From Prosopocoilus inquinatus (taxonomy: Eukaryota; Arthropoda; Insecta; Coleoptera; Lucanidae), in the NCBI GenBank assembly GCA_036172665.1, contig CM069875.1, positions 23,095,806 through 23,159,805 of the forward strand: a stretch of 64,000 nt of DNA, written 5' to 3'. Within the stretch, counting starts at the first letter, position 1; the number at the start of each line of letters is the position of its first letter. The translations under genes were made by a program, and so were the position numbers. This document shows positions 19,335-30,395 of the stretch, one piece after another. The notes under the pieces are model-generated. The model had not been told where the DNA came from, made no database searches, and worked only from the letters and a program-made list of their open reading frames with translations.

Positions 19335-20385
19335 CATTGCTGGGTCTATTGCTTCTTCCCATGTTATTTCTCTCTTTTGTAGATGTTTTCTCATCCGTTC
19401 TTCCCGTGTTTTCCGTGGTCTGCCACTTCTTTCTAAACAGGTTGTTTAGCTACATATACTATCTTTGCTTGTGTTCGTAATATATGTCCGAATCATCTTA
19501 TTTGTTATTCTTCTATTTTATCTAATATTGGTGTTATGTTAAACTGTTCTCTGATTGGTTTATTTCGTATCTATCCTTTCTCTTCTTGTTTACTATTTGT
19601 CATAAAAACCTCATTTCACCCTACTTGTTGTTTTTCTGGTAAGCACTCAACTTTCTGAGCCATAGATTATGATTGGCATTGCCAACTTTTTGTAAATTTC
19701 CGGTCTTGACTTTCTCCGGTATTTCCTTCTTTGTCAGTATGAACGTCCAGATTGCTTTAAATAATCTTCCTGCGGCCTCTGTTCGTGCATTAATCTCCTC
19801 GTCTATTCGGTTTCCCTGGTTTGTTAGTACCCCTAAGTAGTCGTGTACTTGTTCAAGCTTGTTTCCTTTGGCGTAGATTTGATATTTTCTTTGTTCTTTC
19901 AATATTATCATCTTTTTTTTTTCTACATTTACAGTTTCACACCTATTTTTTCCTTCAAGTTTTTCTATAGCCCTTTTTCTGATTTTACTAATAATGCAAT
20001 GTTATCTGCAAACGCCATCTCGTTAATATCGACTGCTTGTAAATTTCTGCCATGCATAGTAATTTGTTAGTGTTAGTTTGCACTCGTTGATTATGTCATC
20101 CATCACCAAGCTAAACAGGAGTGAGCTAAGATTACATCCTTGTCTGACGCCTTCCCTTGTGCTAAATGCCCTCGACGTTTCATGTCTTATTCTTACAACG
20201 TAGTTGCTTTCTTCATATAATCTTTTAACCGCTCTTATTATTTCTAATTGTATCCTCCTCTGTACTAAGCTTTTCTATATCTCTTTCCTTTTTAATCTGT
20301 CGAATGCTTTCTCTAAATCTGTGAAGCATATATGCACCTGCTTGTCATCCTTATTGATCTTCCTCCTAATTGTTTATTTGTAAAA
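19335..20385 (-). pseudogene. Decayed non-LTR retrotransposon reverse transcriptase
   Basis: Minus-strand fragments in several frames spell reverse-transcriptase motifs in order: CFTDLEKAFDRLK (near 20310), TREGVRQGCNLSSLLFS (near 20140), MAFADNIALL (near 20015, a FADD-box variant), then LEQVHDYLGVL and RTEAAGRLFKAIW, and finally RSGRPRKTREERMRKH (near 19420). This order and the GRPRKT tail are typical of arthropod endonuclease-reverse transcriptase elements (RTE/craft-like). Frames shift and stops interrupt, and the 5' half with the endonuclease is missing, so it is a dead 5'-truncated copy. Confidence 0.8.
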
Positions 20386-21757
20386 AGATGTAGACTCAAT
20401 ATATATATTTAAAAAAAAAAATTTCTCAAAAATCACAGGAGATGGCCAATTTCTGAAAATATTTTCAAAATATTTTCAAACTGAAAAATTACGTAAAATA
20501 CACGTACGAGAATGTAAGAAAAAAAACTCTGTTGACCAGTGTTATCTAAAGAGCCAAGGATTTGAAGTGTGGATGTTTTTTTCAGAATTTTTCCGAGATC
20601 AGTGATGTTTTGGGTGTAAAAAAAGTTTTTGTGAATTGTCTGAAGAGCGTACATTTTAATATGTAAACAACGGCTGTCGCGGCTAATTAATCTTCGCTGA
20701 ATCCTTTGCGTACTACATGTATGTGAATGTTCTTTGGAATTTTTCTGAGAGCAACGATATGTTGTAATGCAGTTTTTGTGAAATACTTATTTAAAGGAAA
20801 TGAGTGCTTTAAAATTAAAAGCTCCATGCTATGAAATCTCCGTTACTGAATTCTATCCCTCTTAAAACTAGAAGTAAGTATTGCCTTAAAATACCTAAAT
20901 TGTGCAGATCTTTGTCTTTAATTTACGATTTAAGTCGTTTTCCACAGCTTTAGAATTTGGAAAAACTTCGAGGCCTCCGACAATGAAATATGTAACTCAA
21001 GTAAGTAAAGGAATGAAGATGATTCCTTTTCATGTATTTGCGCATCGGTTCGAGATACTTAAATACCGCGGCTACGGTAAAGATGGCTTAACAACAGAGA
21101 AAATTCTTATCTTTCACCCCGATACGACCCTTCTTAAACTGACCAAGTAATTAGAAACTCGTGTGAGCGTTACTAAATCTCTTTTAACTATTACATAAGT
21201 TTAAGAGTAAAGTGCGTTTCAATATAACAATTAGGGTGCACTATGTGCACTCATAACGTTTTCGATTGGGGTGCACCGATTGGGGTGCACTATGTGCACT
21301 AAGTGTGTCTTCATCTCGTTTTATTCCATGAGGTTACAACGAGATGAAAATACACTCACTGCAGAAAGAGCATCCTAATCGAGAGCGCTATTAATAACTG
21401 TACAATCGAAATTCAAGTATTTTAAAAAGCTTTAAGTCTGCCAGTCGTATTGACTTCGTTATGAAAGTTAATTTTTGTGTTATTTACGTAATACCTACGT
21501 AAACACTATTTTTAATGTGTGCGAACGAAATGCTTTAGTTAATTTTGACGAACTACATGATTAATAATATTTTAAAGCTTTTAGACTATGAAAACACCGA
21601 ATGTAAAGTTGTTAAGATTTTCACGGTATATGAATCGCAGCCTGTTTATAACCATAACAACAAATTACGGTTTTCAATTAACTGAAACAAATCTGTTTCG
21701 TTATGAAAAGTAATTGTCAATTTAAAACTTACTTTGATTATATATTCTAGTTAGGTA
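20386..21757. other. Intergenic, no gene recognised
   Basis: Short frames only. A small direct repeat GGGTGCACTATGTGCACT occurs twice between 21234 and 21301. Confidence 0.4.
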
Positions 21758-21853
21758 CAACGCTCAACTTAAATGATACCATTTGACAGTTTCGTAGCCC
21801 TTATGGTGAATATTCTTAAGGGTGTGGTTCGCATGCATTTAAATTGAGCGTTG
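21758..21853. mobile_element. 96-bp TA-flanked miniature inverted-repeat element
   Basis: Terminal inverted repeats CAACGCTCAACTTAAATG and CATTTAAATTGAGCGTTG (one mismatch), bounded by TA on both sides. This fits a Tc1/mariner-type MITE. It has no coding capacity. Confidence 0.7.
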
Positions 21854-22677
21854 TAGTACATCATGATATGATATGCAAAATTTACTATTTATAATTTATA
21901 ATACCTATTATTCCACGCTAAAATGTGTAAAGGGTTAAGAGAACAAGAGATTAACAATGATTTTACACCACTCTCACGTTCTTCCTTGACTATTCTTGAC
22001 TACTTTAAAATTATTATCAGTTATGAAGAGTATGTAGATTTTCTGATTTTGCTGTTCAGTTTTCTACAAACTCGGTAATTTATTGTCAGTACGTTCTTGC
22101 CCAATAAGTGAAATGCGTTACGTTTGAAATTAAAATGTATTTTTTGATCCTCACACGCGAGTTGCACAAGGCCGGAAAACATTTGTTTGTTTGAAAAATA
22201 ACTTGTTTGTTGTGAATATAAATTTGACCTTTTTAGGAAACGGCAAGTTCGGGATGGTTACAACTTACCCCGGGATATCACGTAACAATATACACACTAT
22301 CCCTTTCAAGCTGGTCCGCTATAAATTCCAACCTTTTCTTCTTTCAGGGGCTCTATTGTTAACTGTGAAAAGATGCAGGATAATAAAGGAATAGAGTAAG
22401 TTGGATTACATCGGACGCCATGATAGTAGACAAACACATAAAGTGAACTTAATAAAATTTTAATAATAAATTTTAGAATATGATTTATCCAATTTTAATA
22501 AGAGAAAGCTGTGAGAAAATCTGAAATAATAAACTTCAAATTTTCGGAGATTATTTCCAGCAGCTCTTAATTTTTGGAAAGGAAAGTTTCCTAAATCGTA
22601 ATTTCACATTTAAATTGCAGTAGGTATAGTAAGTTGTGCTTTATTAAGTCGTAGTTTCACATTGAAATTGCAGTAGA
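21854..22677. other. Intergenic, nothing recognised
   Basis: AT-rich. The short plus-strand frame around 22191 has no recognisable domain. Confidence 0.35.
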
Positions 22678-23360
22678 AGAAGATATAGCAGTATCTTTAC
22701 AAGAAAGTCCCAAATGGGTCATAAAAACGCCTACATTCAATTTATAAAAATTTTCGAGTCCTCGTGGATTAATTTATACTCCGTCGTACATACATGACAG
22801 AAAGAGAAATTGTAATGTTATTAACTAATCACATAACAAAATCTAGAAATGATAGATCACGGATGAATACAATTATATCTCCAGAGCACACTTTTTCCTT
22901 TAACTGAGATGGTGCGTCCGTAAAGAGGTTGTAAATTCTTTTGTTGGCTGCCGCTTTTCTTTGTGAAACGCGAAATTGTGAAACTGAGACTTACGTATAC
23001 GTCGAAGTATATAAGAAGATATAGCAGTATTTTTTTATAAAAAAATGATTAGGACATAAAAATGCCTCCATTTAATTTATACATGTAAACTAATTTGTAC
23101 GCCATCGTATCTAAAAGAAAGACAGATCCATTAACGTCATTAGCCAATTATATAACAAAATCTACAAATTATGATCAAATATTCACCTTTGATCTATCTT
23201 TTTCTATCATTTCTATGTCCATAAATAACATATTCTTTTCTTTAACTGGGATTAATTGAAAAGCGTTGCGTCCACATAGATGTCGTAAACTTTTTTGTTG
23301 GCTGCCGCTTTCCTTGGTGAAGTGCGAAATTGTAAAACTATAACTGGCTAAATTACATGG
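22678..23360. repeat. Diverged tandem duplication, period about 335 bp
   Basis: Two successive copies begin GAAGATATAGCAGTAT (22678 and about 23013) and share TCATTAACTAATCA-like words, TTTTCCTTTAACTGAGAT, and TTGTTGGCTGCCGCTTTTCTT. On the minus strand both contain a similar SFTIS-FTK-SGSQQK segment, so the unit may come from a coding exon. No complete gene can be built from it. Confidence 0.7.
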
Positions 23361-23462
23361 AACTGTACATGGTATCCCCTTTCTAAAAATATAAAGCATT
23401 TTGACGTAAAGCTACTCTTAATATTTTTTGACACCGCATTTAACGTTCAGATTCATCGACTT

Positions 23463-23760
23463 TATTATACTCCTAAAATTTTTTGATGTTTCGGCAAGAC
23501 TACTGGGTTTGGGTAAAATCGGTTCAATACGCTTACCAAATATCTTATAAGCTTCTTCATGATCTGCTAAAGAAAAAACTTAGAACGAATACTGCATCTT
23601 TTTAAGAAATAATAAAAATCTTAGAAGATAGACCAAGTTTCGGCAAAATTACTGGGTTTGGTAAATACGGTTCAATGAAGTTTCCAAGTATCTCATAAGC
23701 TTCTTCATGGTCTACTAAAGAAACTTCGCTTAGAATTAATACTGCATCTTTTTAAAAAAC
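23463..23760. repeat. Diverged tandem duplication, period about 160 bp
   Basis: Two copies share TTTCGGCAAGACTACTGGG, ATAAGCTTCTTCATGATCT and AATACTGCATCTTTTTAA. On the minus strand one copy reads DHEEAYKIFGKRIEPILPK and the other DHEEAYEILGNFIEPYLP, which looks exon-like. The first is preceded by TTTTTTCTTTAGCAG, a possible splice acceptor, and runs to a TAA near 23418. I do not recognise the protein. Confidence 0.6.
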
Positions 23761-23910
23761 AATTGTCAAAATTTTAAGTTTTAAACTCCAAATGTAGTTT
23801 ATCAGGTAAATTATCAAAGTTGTAACTCAGCGTATACATATATGTAGTTGAAACTAGTCGAAATTAAAAAAAAAGCATAGATCAGCATAAATATTATATC
23901 CAAAAAGAGA

Positions 23911-24129
23911 ATGAGTCATTCAATGTTAGTAGAACATTCACTTCTAACTAAACATATTTTTGATTTTGAAAATGCTAAAATTCTTTATCAGGAGTCTAAC
24001 ACGTTTAAACGTAGATTTATTGATATGTGTAAAATACAAATATGGAATAATTCAATTAATAAAAGAACAGATTTTGCAAATTTGAACTGTATATTTTGTA
24101 GTTTTCTAATTTCATTAAATGAGACATAA
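23911..24129 (+). pseudogene. Probable GIY-YIG endonuclease tail of a Penelope-like element
   Basis: The frame reads SHSMLVEHSLLTKHIFDFEN, then KILYQESNTFKRRFIDMC and SINKRTDFANLN, and ends at a stop. The pattern EH...H.FDFE..KIL..E.N..KR..IE...I and SINK.TD...L is what I know from the C-terminal GIY-YIG nuclease region of Penelope-like retroelements. The upstream reverse transcriptase is absent, so this is a 5'-truncated end. The assignment is by motif memory and moderately sure. Confidence 0.5.
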
Positions 24130-24919
24130 TAATCGGAAACTTCCCTGTTTATTTATTAGAAAAACTATATTATTATTATGTTATTTTATTGTTTTATTAT
24201 TGTCAGAATTGTTGTAATTTTTGTTACAACAATTTATTTGCATTTAGGTTTTTCCTAACTCTTGCAGTAAATACTGGAGTATATGTTAAGACGGGCCTGG
24301 CCGCATCAGTAATGATATTCTTGTTTTCCAAGTTATATCTTTGCTGATAATTTTTTTTTTAACCACCAACAATCTCTTCACAATTAATTTAAAAAAATAT
24401 TAGGCTAAATTGTTTATATTTCCGTTATTCACTTTTGATAAAGCAAATAATTGTGTTTGCGAAACGTCAAGTAAGTCAATAAATTACTCTTTCAGCTCGT
24501 TTTTAAAAAGCTTTTTGATTTGTTTCATATTCTCTGCAACTCTCACGAGTTACTATCCAAAAATAAAAAATTATTATTATTATTATGTAATGAATTACTT
24601 TTGCTAAATATCTTTGATTATTGGATTTTTGCATTAATCGGTGCACGTAAATATTTAAAAAAAAATTAATATATTTTACAGTCGTTCTGTAACAATTATT
24701 TCTGTAACAATGGTGTAATGAATATGTTTATATTCGAAGGTTCCAGTTTAAAAAGCCCGGGTCCTCTGGCCCGAGATTTATAAACATCAAGTTATGCTAA
24801 CAGTTCTTAAGTACAACGTTTTATTTTTCCAGTAAAAAAATTGATTAAAAAGCTTGCAGGTAGCTTATAATGTGAAATAAAGACAAGGCAGCTTTGTCTG
24901 TGCACTTTGTTTTGTCTCC
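24130..24919. other. Intergenic with simple repeats
   Basis: Contains runs of ATT triplets (about 24165-24185 and 24570-24588) and a GC patch AAGCCCGGGTCCTCTGG near 24755. No gene. Confidence 0.4.
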
Positions 24920-24975
24920 GACAAAGGAGTGATAATACCCTGGGGCGTAATGAAGGGTATAATCACTCCTTTGTC
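24920..24975. other. Strong stem-loop
   Basis: A 22-bp stem with one mismatch: GACAAAGGAGTGATAATACC pairs with the mirrored GGTATAATCACTCCTTTGTC, around a 12-base loop. No U-run or coding neighbour explains it. It may be a compact palindromic element. Confidence 0.75.
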
Positions 24976-25078
24976 AATTAATACGTGTAGCTCGTATCGC
25001 AGACGTAAACAGTGAGGAATAAACAAGTGAAAAATAAATTATATTTACCAATGCTTTAACTGTATTCTAATAGCAAAC

Positions 25079-25189
25079 AACAAATTTCTCATCAACAAAG
25101 CTTTACTAAGACATGACCGTTTTTCTATTGATGAACAAATTTCTCATCAACAAAGCTTTACTAAGACGTGACCGTATTTTCTATTGATG
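25079..25189 (+). repeat. 55-bp tandem duplication
   Basis: Two adjacent copies start AACAAATTTCTCATCAACA (25079 and 25134) and end CTATTGATG. Only a few bases differ. Confidence 0.85.
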
Positions 25190-25913
25190 AGAGAGAATCA
25201 GTTATCTGCTTCTGCTTTAAATTGTATCTCAATTCGATCCTGCTAAATTGTCAGTGTATCTCCACTCAGTAAATAAAGAATCATCAGATCAACTAAACTT
25301 CTGTTCAGCAAAGTTTCACTTTAACATTTCCTATCCCAAGTTTTTAATTTTTCATTATAATTTAAACTTCGTTAGTTTTGTTCAAAAACTCCTCTAAATA
25401 TTACATTTTCCTAGAAATTACTTCTTTATTACGCCAATTTTTAATTTCATATGTAAGCAATTTGTTTAAATCAACGTCACAGGAAATTTTAAGTTTCCCG
25501 GTTTGAATTGAGGTTTATTTCGGTGCTTCCTGCAGCCCTCCTGGGAACTAAAGTTAAACGAAAACTTCTTCCACTAAGAGCTTGAAGGTATATACTTATT
25601 ATGTCGGTTTGTGTTTTTATATCAACTTCAGGTGTCACATTTTATTCAATTTAAAAGTTCTAATTTTGAAGAATTATGTTTATCGTTTATGGTGTGCAAG
25701 AAGTTGAAATTATAAGTAAGTTATTCTTTTGTAAAAATATATATTTTCGAATCGATAAAGTAACAGTAATTTAATTTTTGGTTTTGTTTTCATCTACTTT
25801 TATAACAAATGGTTTATTAATTTTTCACAGGTCTGTAAATAAAGAAAACGTATGAATAAAATACCCATACCAAGTTGAGAGTTAAAGTTACCATTATGAA
25901 TATTAAACATTTT
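25190..25913. other. Intergenic, nothing recognised
   Basis: AT-rich sequence without gene-like frames or pairable repeats. Confidence 0.35.
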
Positions 25914-26617
25914 ATACACTGTGAACGTTTAGTAAATAGGGTAAACCTATTTTCATTAGCGCGAATATTTTTTAGTCATTTTTTTTTCCACCCCCACCCC
26001 TTTGCGCAATGACGTCATTGACATTTTTTTTAAATAGCACGCCCCCAATTTTCTAGCAGATTCGGGTAGATTTAAAAATTCTGATTTCATCAATATGCAT
26101 AATTTGACATTCGCACCGACGGTATCCGAGATATTAATTACGAAAGATTCACACAAAAAATGGAGGTTCCACGGAAGAACAATTATCAAGAACTGTCAAA
26201 TTTACTTGATGATACTTTTTAACATTTATTTCAACTAAGGCGTTGAAACAAATGATTATTTGCCGATTCGTGCATCAGTTGTTCACTTGTCTCAAATAAA
26301 CCGTAGAAAATTTTCTATTTTTTTGTTTTTTTTTCATAATTAATATCTCGGGTGCCGTCAATGCGAATGTCAAATTATGCATATTGATGAAATCAAAATT
26401 CTCAAATCTACCCAAATCTGGAAGAAAATTGGGGGCCTGCTATTAGAAAAAAATGTCAATGACGTCATTGCGGAAAGGGGTGGGAGTGGAAAAAAAAGAT
26501 AACTTTAAAAAAATATTCGCGGTAATGAAAATAGGTTTACCTGTCCGAGGATTTTAGCTGCAGATGATCGGGTACTTGTTTATATGGATTGTTCCATTCT
26601 AAACGTTCACAGTGTAT
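25914..26617. mobile_element. 704-bp inverted-repeat element
   Basis: Termini ATACACTGTGAACGTTTA and TAAACGTTCACAGTGTAT are perfect 18-bp inverted repeats. Inside, the arms continue to match: TAAACCTATTTTCATTA with its mirror, CAATGACGTCATTGACAT with its mirror, and CATCAATATGCATAATTTGACATT with its mirror. Arms are roughly 250-290 bp with a short centre near 26160-26330. It is non-coding and likely a MITE or foldback; the superfamily is not determined. Confidence 0.8.
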
Positions 26618-26884
26618 ATTATTAAACACTACTGTTACAATTAATTCTTAACGATGGCAAGTCTAATCCACCATCTTCGGGTTGTAAGGTCGAACAGGTA
26701 TGTAATTGAGTTTGTTAGTGATAGTTCGTTGAAATCAAGGGCGCTTGGAATAATCAACATTTATTTTATATACCTGATGGCACTAACACAGAAATTATGC
26801 AAGACTAAAAACTAATTAACACTAAAATCACATTCTAAAAGTGAATTGTAACTAGTTTTTTTTTGCATGGTTTTATTTTCAGGA

Positions 26885-28090
26885 CTATTCTTCAGGGTTC
26901 GAAAATGCTCACTTATGTGCGCACATGAACCAATGAATCTACTCACAGTTCACTCACGGACGTTGCTAAACGCGAAAATGAGCAATACGTTCTTTCGCTT
27001 TTCTTCAGGTTCATGAGCAGCTCGTGGACGCTCGCATGCGCTCATTCCGGTACATCAAGACCAAGGCCTTAGTAACAGGCTTTTAGTTCTTTTTTTTAAT
27101 TTATGAATCAATCTCTATAAAATTTGGGAATATTTCTCTCCGAATATTTCTCTATCACAAAAATATGTAAGCGGTTGTTCATTGTGCAGGGCAAGCCTAT
27201 TGTTTAATATTATAATAAGGCTTATTTTGGTATTAAGCTTAATGATAGATGATAATTGTGCATTGTTCATCGATTTAAATTCGGGAAACGAACGGCACCA
27301 TCTGATATTGTCGAGGTTTTTCAACAGCTTGCCTGCACACTGCACGTAAACACGTACATACTATCCCCTGAGTAACTCGTGTGCGGTTGCCGTCCCCTCT
27401 CTGATGAGTAAGGCCTCGAATCTGAGGGTCCAAACTCAGAGGCGTTGTATTCCACGCGCGGCGGGGCTCGATTTCTCGCTGCATTTCCGATAGGCACAGG
27501 GATTCTATGATCGAATTATGCGTCTCATTAATTTTGATTTTGACCATTCGACATTTACTTGATTGCTCAGTTTCTCCGTAAATATTGAAGACTTCAAAAT
27601 TTACTTACAGAAAGCGGCTCTCACAATATGTTATATTGAGAGATCATTTTCTCGTTTTAAAAGACAAGACATTCTCACGGCAAATCGAAACGAACGAACG
27701 AACGAAAATTTGGAACGTTATTTAATAATTAATTTTAATAACAATTAATAGCTGAGAAATTTTAGTATTTTTTTCCCTATTCGAATTTCGAATACCTGAG
27801 ATTACTCAACAACGCGCGTCTCTGTTAAACCGGGCAGTCGAACGATGCAGATCTACGCTACACCGGGGGTGTTACGATACGTAATCGGCATTTGGGAGAC
27901 TGGACGGGCTATTTTCCTCGATGCTGTACTCATGAGTCATGAGCTCTTACGGAATGAGTTTTAAGTATTCGTTCATGTGCGCACACGAAACGTTAATTTC
28001 ACGAACATGAACATTTTCTTTCGAGCACATTTTTCAATACTCACTCGCGAGGTGGTTCGTGAGTGAGCGTTTCCGAACCCTGCTATTCTT
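26885..28090 (+). mobile_element. Internally deleted hAT transposon with perfect 8-bp target duplication
   Basis: Element 26893-28082 begins CAGGGTTCGAAAATGCTCAC and ends in the mirror of CAGGGTTCGGAAACGCTCAC (two mismatches in 20). CTATTCTT flanks it on both sides (26885-26892 and 28083-28090), the 8-bp duplication diagnostic of hAT. Subterminal GTGCGCACATGAAC-type words also recur in inverted orientation near 27975. It keeps only the end of a transposase, so it would depend on an enzyme from elsewhere. Confidence 0.9.
27611..27748 (+). pseudogene. hAT transposase C-terminal remnant
   Basis: After a possible splice acceptor (TTACTTACAG ending at 27610) the frame reads ERSFSRFKRQDILTANRNE, then TNENLERYLIINFN, to a stop. 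This matches the shape of the hAT C-terminal dimerisation region (ERSFS..K.....R....ENLE..L). The rest of the transposase is missing. Confidence 0.65.
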
Positions 28091-28209
28091 TACTTTCAAG
28101 TGTATCTTACGAACTGGAACGACAGCGTCTTGCTTAAATCGCGTGGCCTCGCTAACTGCGTCTTGTAGGTATTTCCAACCCTGTCCGATATACATGAAAC
28201 CCAATAGTA

Positions 28210-28329
28210 CAGCAGTGCTTAAAAGAAATGCGACGAAATGTAATAAAATCGTTCAAATCGGATCGTTATTTAAACTAACCATACCGCCAGGTCACTTGCC
28301 GAGAGTTGAATTTCTTTTAAGCACTACTG
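28210..28329. mobile_element. 120-bp TA-flanked miniature inverted-repeat element
   Basis: Ends CAGCAGTGCTTAAAAGAAAT and ATTTCTTTTAAGCACTACTG are inverted repeats with one mismatch, and TA dinucleotides flank both sides (28208-28209, 28330-28331). This is typical of Tc1/mariner-mobilised MITEs. Confidence 0.8.
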
Positions 28330-29088
28330 TACATACTTGTTTAAAGCAAACAAGAACAACCTATACACAATAAGAACGCACGAAACAAATGAACGAAAAC
28401 CAACAAAAGTTGTCCGTTCACGCAGTGCTGCGAAGCAAATGATTGCTTGTTTCAGAAAAAGATGGAGATACCTACTGTCGTCTGTCTCTGATGGCTACGG
28501 CGCCAGCAATGCAAGTTATATGAAGTGTTGCCAATCAACAAAACCAACAATTCTTTTTTCAGCGTACAGTATTTCTCTAGAATTTCCCCTAAATTAATCG
28601 GGTAAATTTAAGTAGGAGGTTAAAGTAATTCCAATAAAACAATAAAAGAATATTTAATATGTATACATTTCTAATTTATTTCTGCAATTAACTGTTAAAA
28701 TATGTGAGAAAGAAAAGTATTAAAACAACCTAACCTTGTACCTAATTTGATGCACTTTGCAGCAGCAATCAAAAGCAGTGTTACCAACTCATCAAGTTTC
28801 TTTTTTTAGAGATAAATCAAATTTAATTTTATTATTAAAAATAAGGAAAAGAATCTGAAACAAAAAAATTTTACTGAATACTGAATGTAACGCGATCGTC
28901 ACATATTTTTGGATTATTGTTTTAAATTTTAAATTAATTCCCAAACGTTTCCGTCTCTATTTGAATTTTTTTCTTGCGATCGTCACTTGTTTCAATCTTC
29001 GAATATTTCTTTCACTTTCTGATTTTTTTGTTGTTACTCCCGTTATTGTTTGAAAGAAGACTGTCTCGCAGTGTAGTTTCTAATGAAC
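28330..29088. other. Intergenic; T-rich sequence with GCGATCGTCAC words
   Basis: No supported gene. The word GCGATCGTCAC(A/T)T recurs (near 28892 and 28976) amid T-rich DNA, continuing as ACGATCGTCATTTG and ACGATCATCATTTG past 29220. This hints at an old tandem array. Confidence 0.4.
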
Positions 29089-29179
29089 CCAGACGGCACA
29101 AAATTCAAGAGGATGACATAAAGATGGTTTTTGTAAGTTTGTGAAAAGATGCCTTCCTTTTGAATTTTGTGCCGTCTGG
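29089..29179. mobile_element. 91-bp miniature palindromic element
   Basis: CCAGACGGCACAAAATTCAA at the left is mirrored by TTGAATTTTGTGCCGTCTGG at the right, a perfect 20-bp inverted repeat around about 50 bp. It is non-coding. Confidence 0.7.
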
Positions 29180-30395
29180 AAATGACTCTTTTACTCTTGA
29201 AATTATTTCTTTTCTTTTCGTAAATATTACGATCGTCATTTGCTTTTATTTGTGGCATTCCGTCGTGAAATTTACGATCATCATTTGTTTTTTTCCTTAC
29301 ATTTGTTTTTTTTTTCTAATTTCTGCAGAAATTTTAATTTCGTAAATAAGTATTATGTTAGCGGTTTGTTTTTGTTTGTTGGTTTTTGTGAAGTTCAAAT
29401 TATATTCAATGTTCATTATTATTATTTTTTTAATTTAAAATCTACAATTCTTCTAAGCCCTTTTCTTCTATATGCACCGCCATTTGTATTTTTTTACTTT
29501 TGTCAGGAATATTTGTTTCTCGTTTGTCAAACACGTTTTTCGTTTTCCTTTTAAACTGCTGTCAGTTTTTCAGAAATTAAATAATTATAATTATAATTTC
29601 TTTGAAAATTTTATTTTTCCACTCCCATCATATTTCTTCAATCATTAATCGTCATCAAAAATGTTCGTTGTTTTTCTCGTTTATGTCCTATTCTCACAAA
29701 ATGTAGTGGCGATTCCCTTTTGTTCCCTCTCTGTCTTTTGTTAATTTGTGAATTTACTTAGCATAATTATACATATGATTTTGAAAATGAAATTGTACAT
29801 CCTACCAATTGCTAAGTAATTGTACTAGGATGACTATAATCATGCTGTTGGCAATATCGATCAAAAGCAACTTTACTGATCGAACCAGCGCGTTAACTTT
29901 GCTAACATTTGGCAGTTTGGCTTGACCAGAGAGCTTGGCTTGACCAACTTTGAAAAATGATAACTTCAAAACGAAACATATTTTTTCGAAAAATTCAACC
30001 AAAAAGTTGAAAAATTCTCTAGATTGTAATGAGTTTTTGCAATTTTTCCCTTTTTCCCTTTTGCTTAAATTTGTCCCTAGATTTAACGACTTTTTCCCTA
30101 AGCTAGCAATACTGGTTAAATGATCGTTGCCTTTCCCGTTCGTAAAACTATGCATATTTAGAAACATGTCAATGATTCTTCTATGAGTTATGTAACTGCA
30201 CTTCTTGTAACTGCCACGCACCTCTTGTAACTGCCCAAAACTCGCCACCTTGAGGACTTTAAAACATTTTGATAATAATAATTGTAGGAATAAAAAATAC
30301 TCCTGTCATATTTGTTTCTGCTTATGTAGGTCAGTATTAGAATAACAAGAAACTATCTATTCGCGGTAAGATACACTTTCTGTGAATTTAGATTA
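29180..30395. other. Intergenic, no gene recognised
   Basis: T-rich to 29800. A 148-codon minus-strand frame at 29802-30248 has no recognisable domain, and part of it is a short duplication (GGCTTGACCA twice near 29920-29945). I do not call it a gene. Confidence 0.4.

Noticed and set aside
29802..30248. 148-codon minus-strand frame
   Set aside because: No domain, an internal short duplication and AT-driven composition. It is not enough for a gene call.
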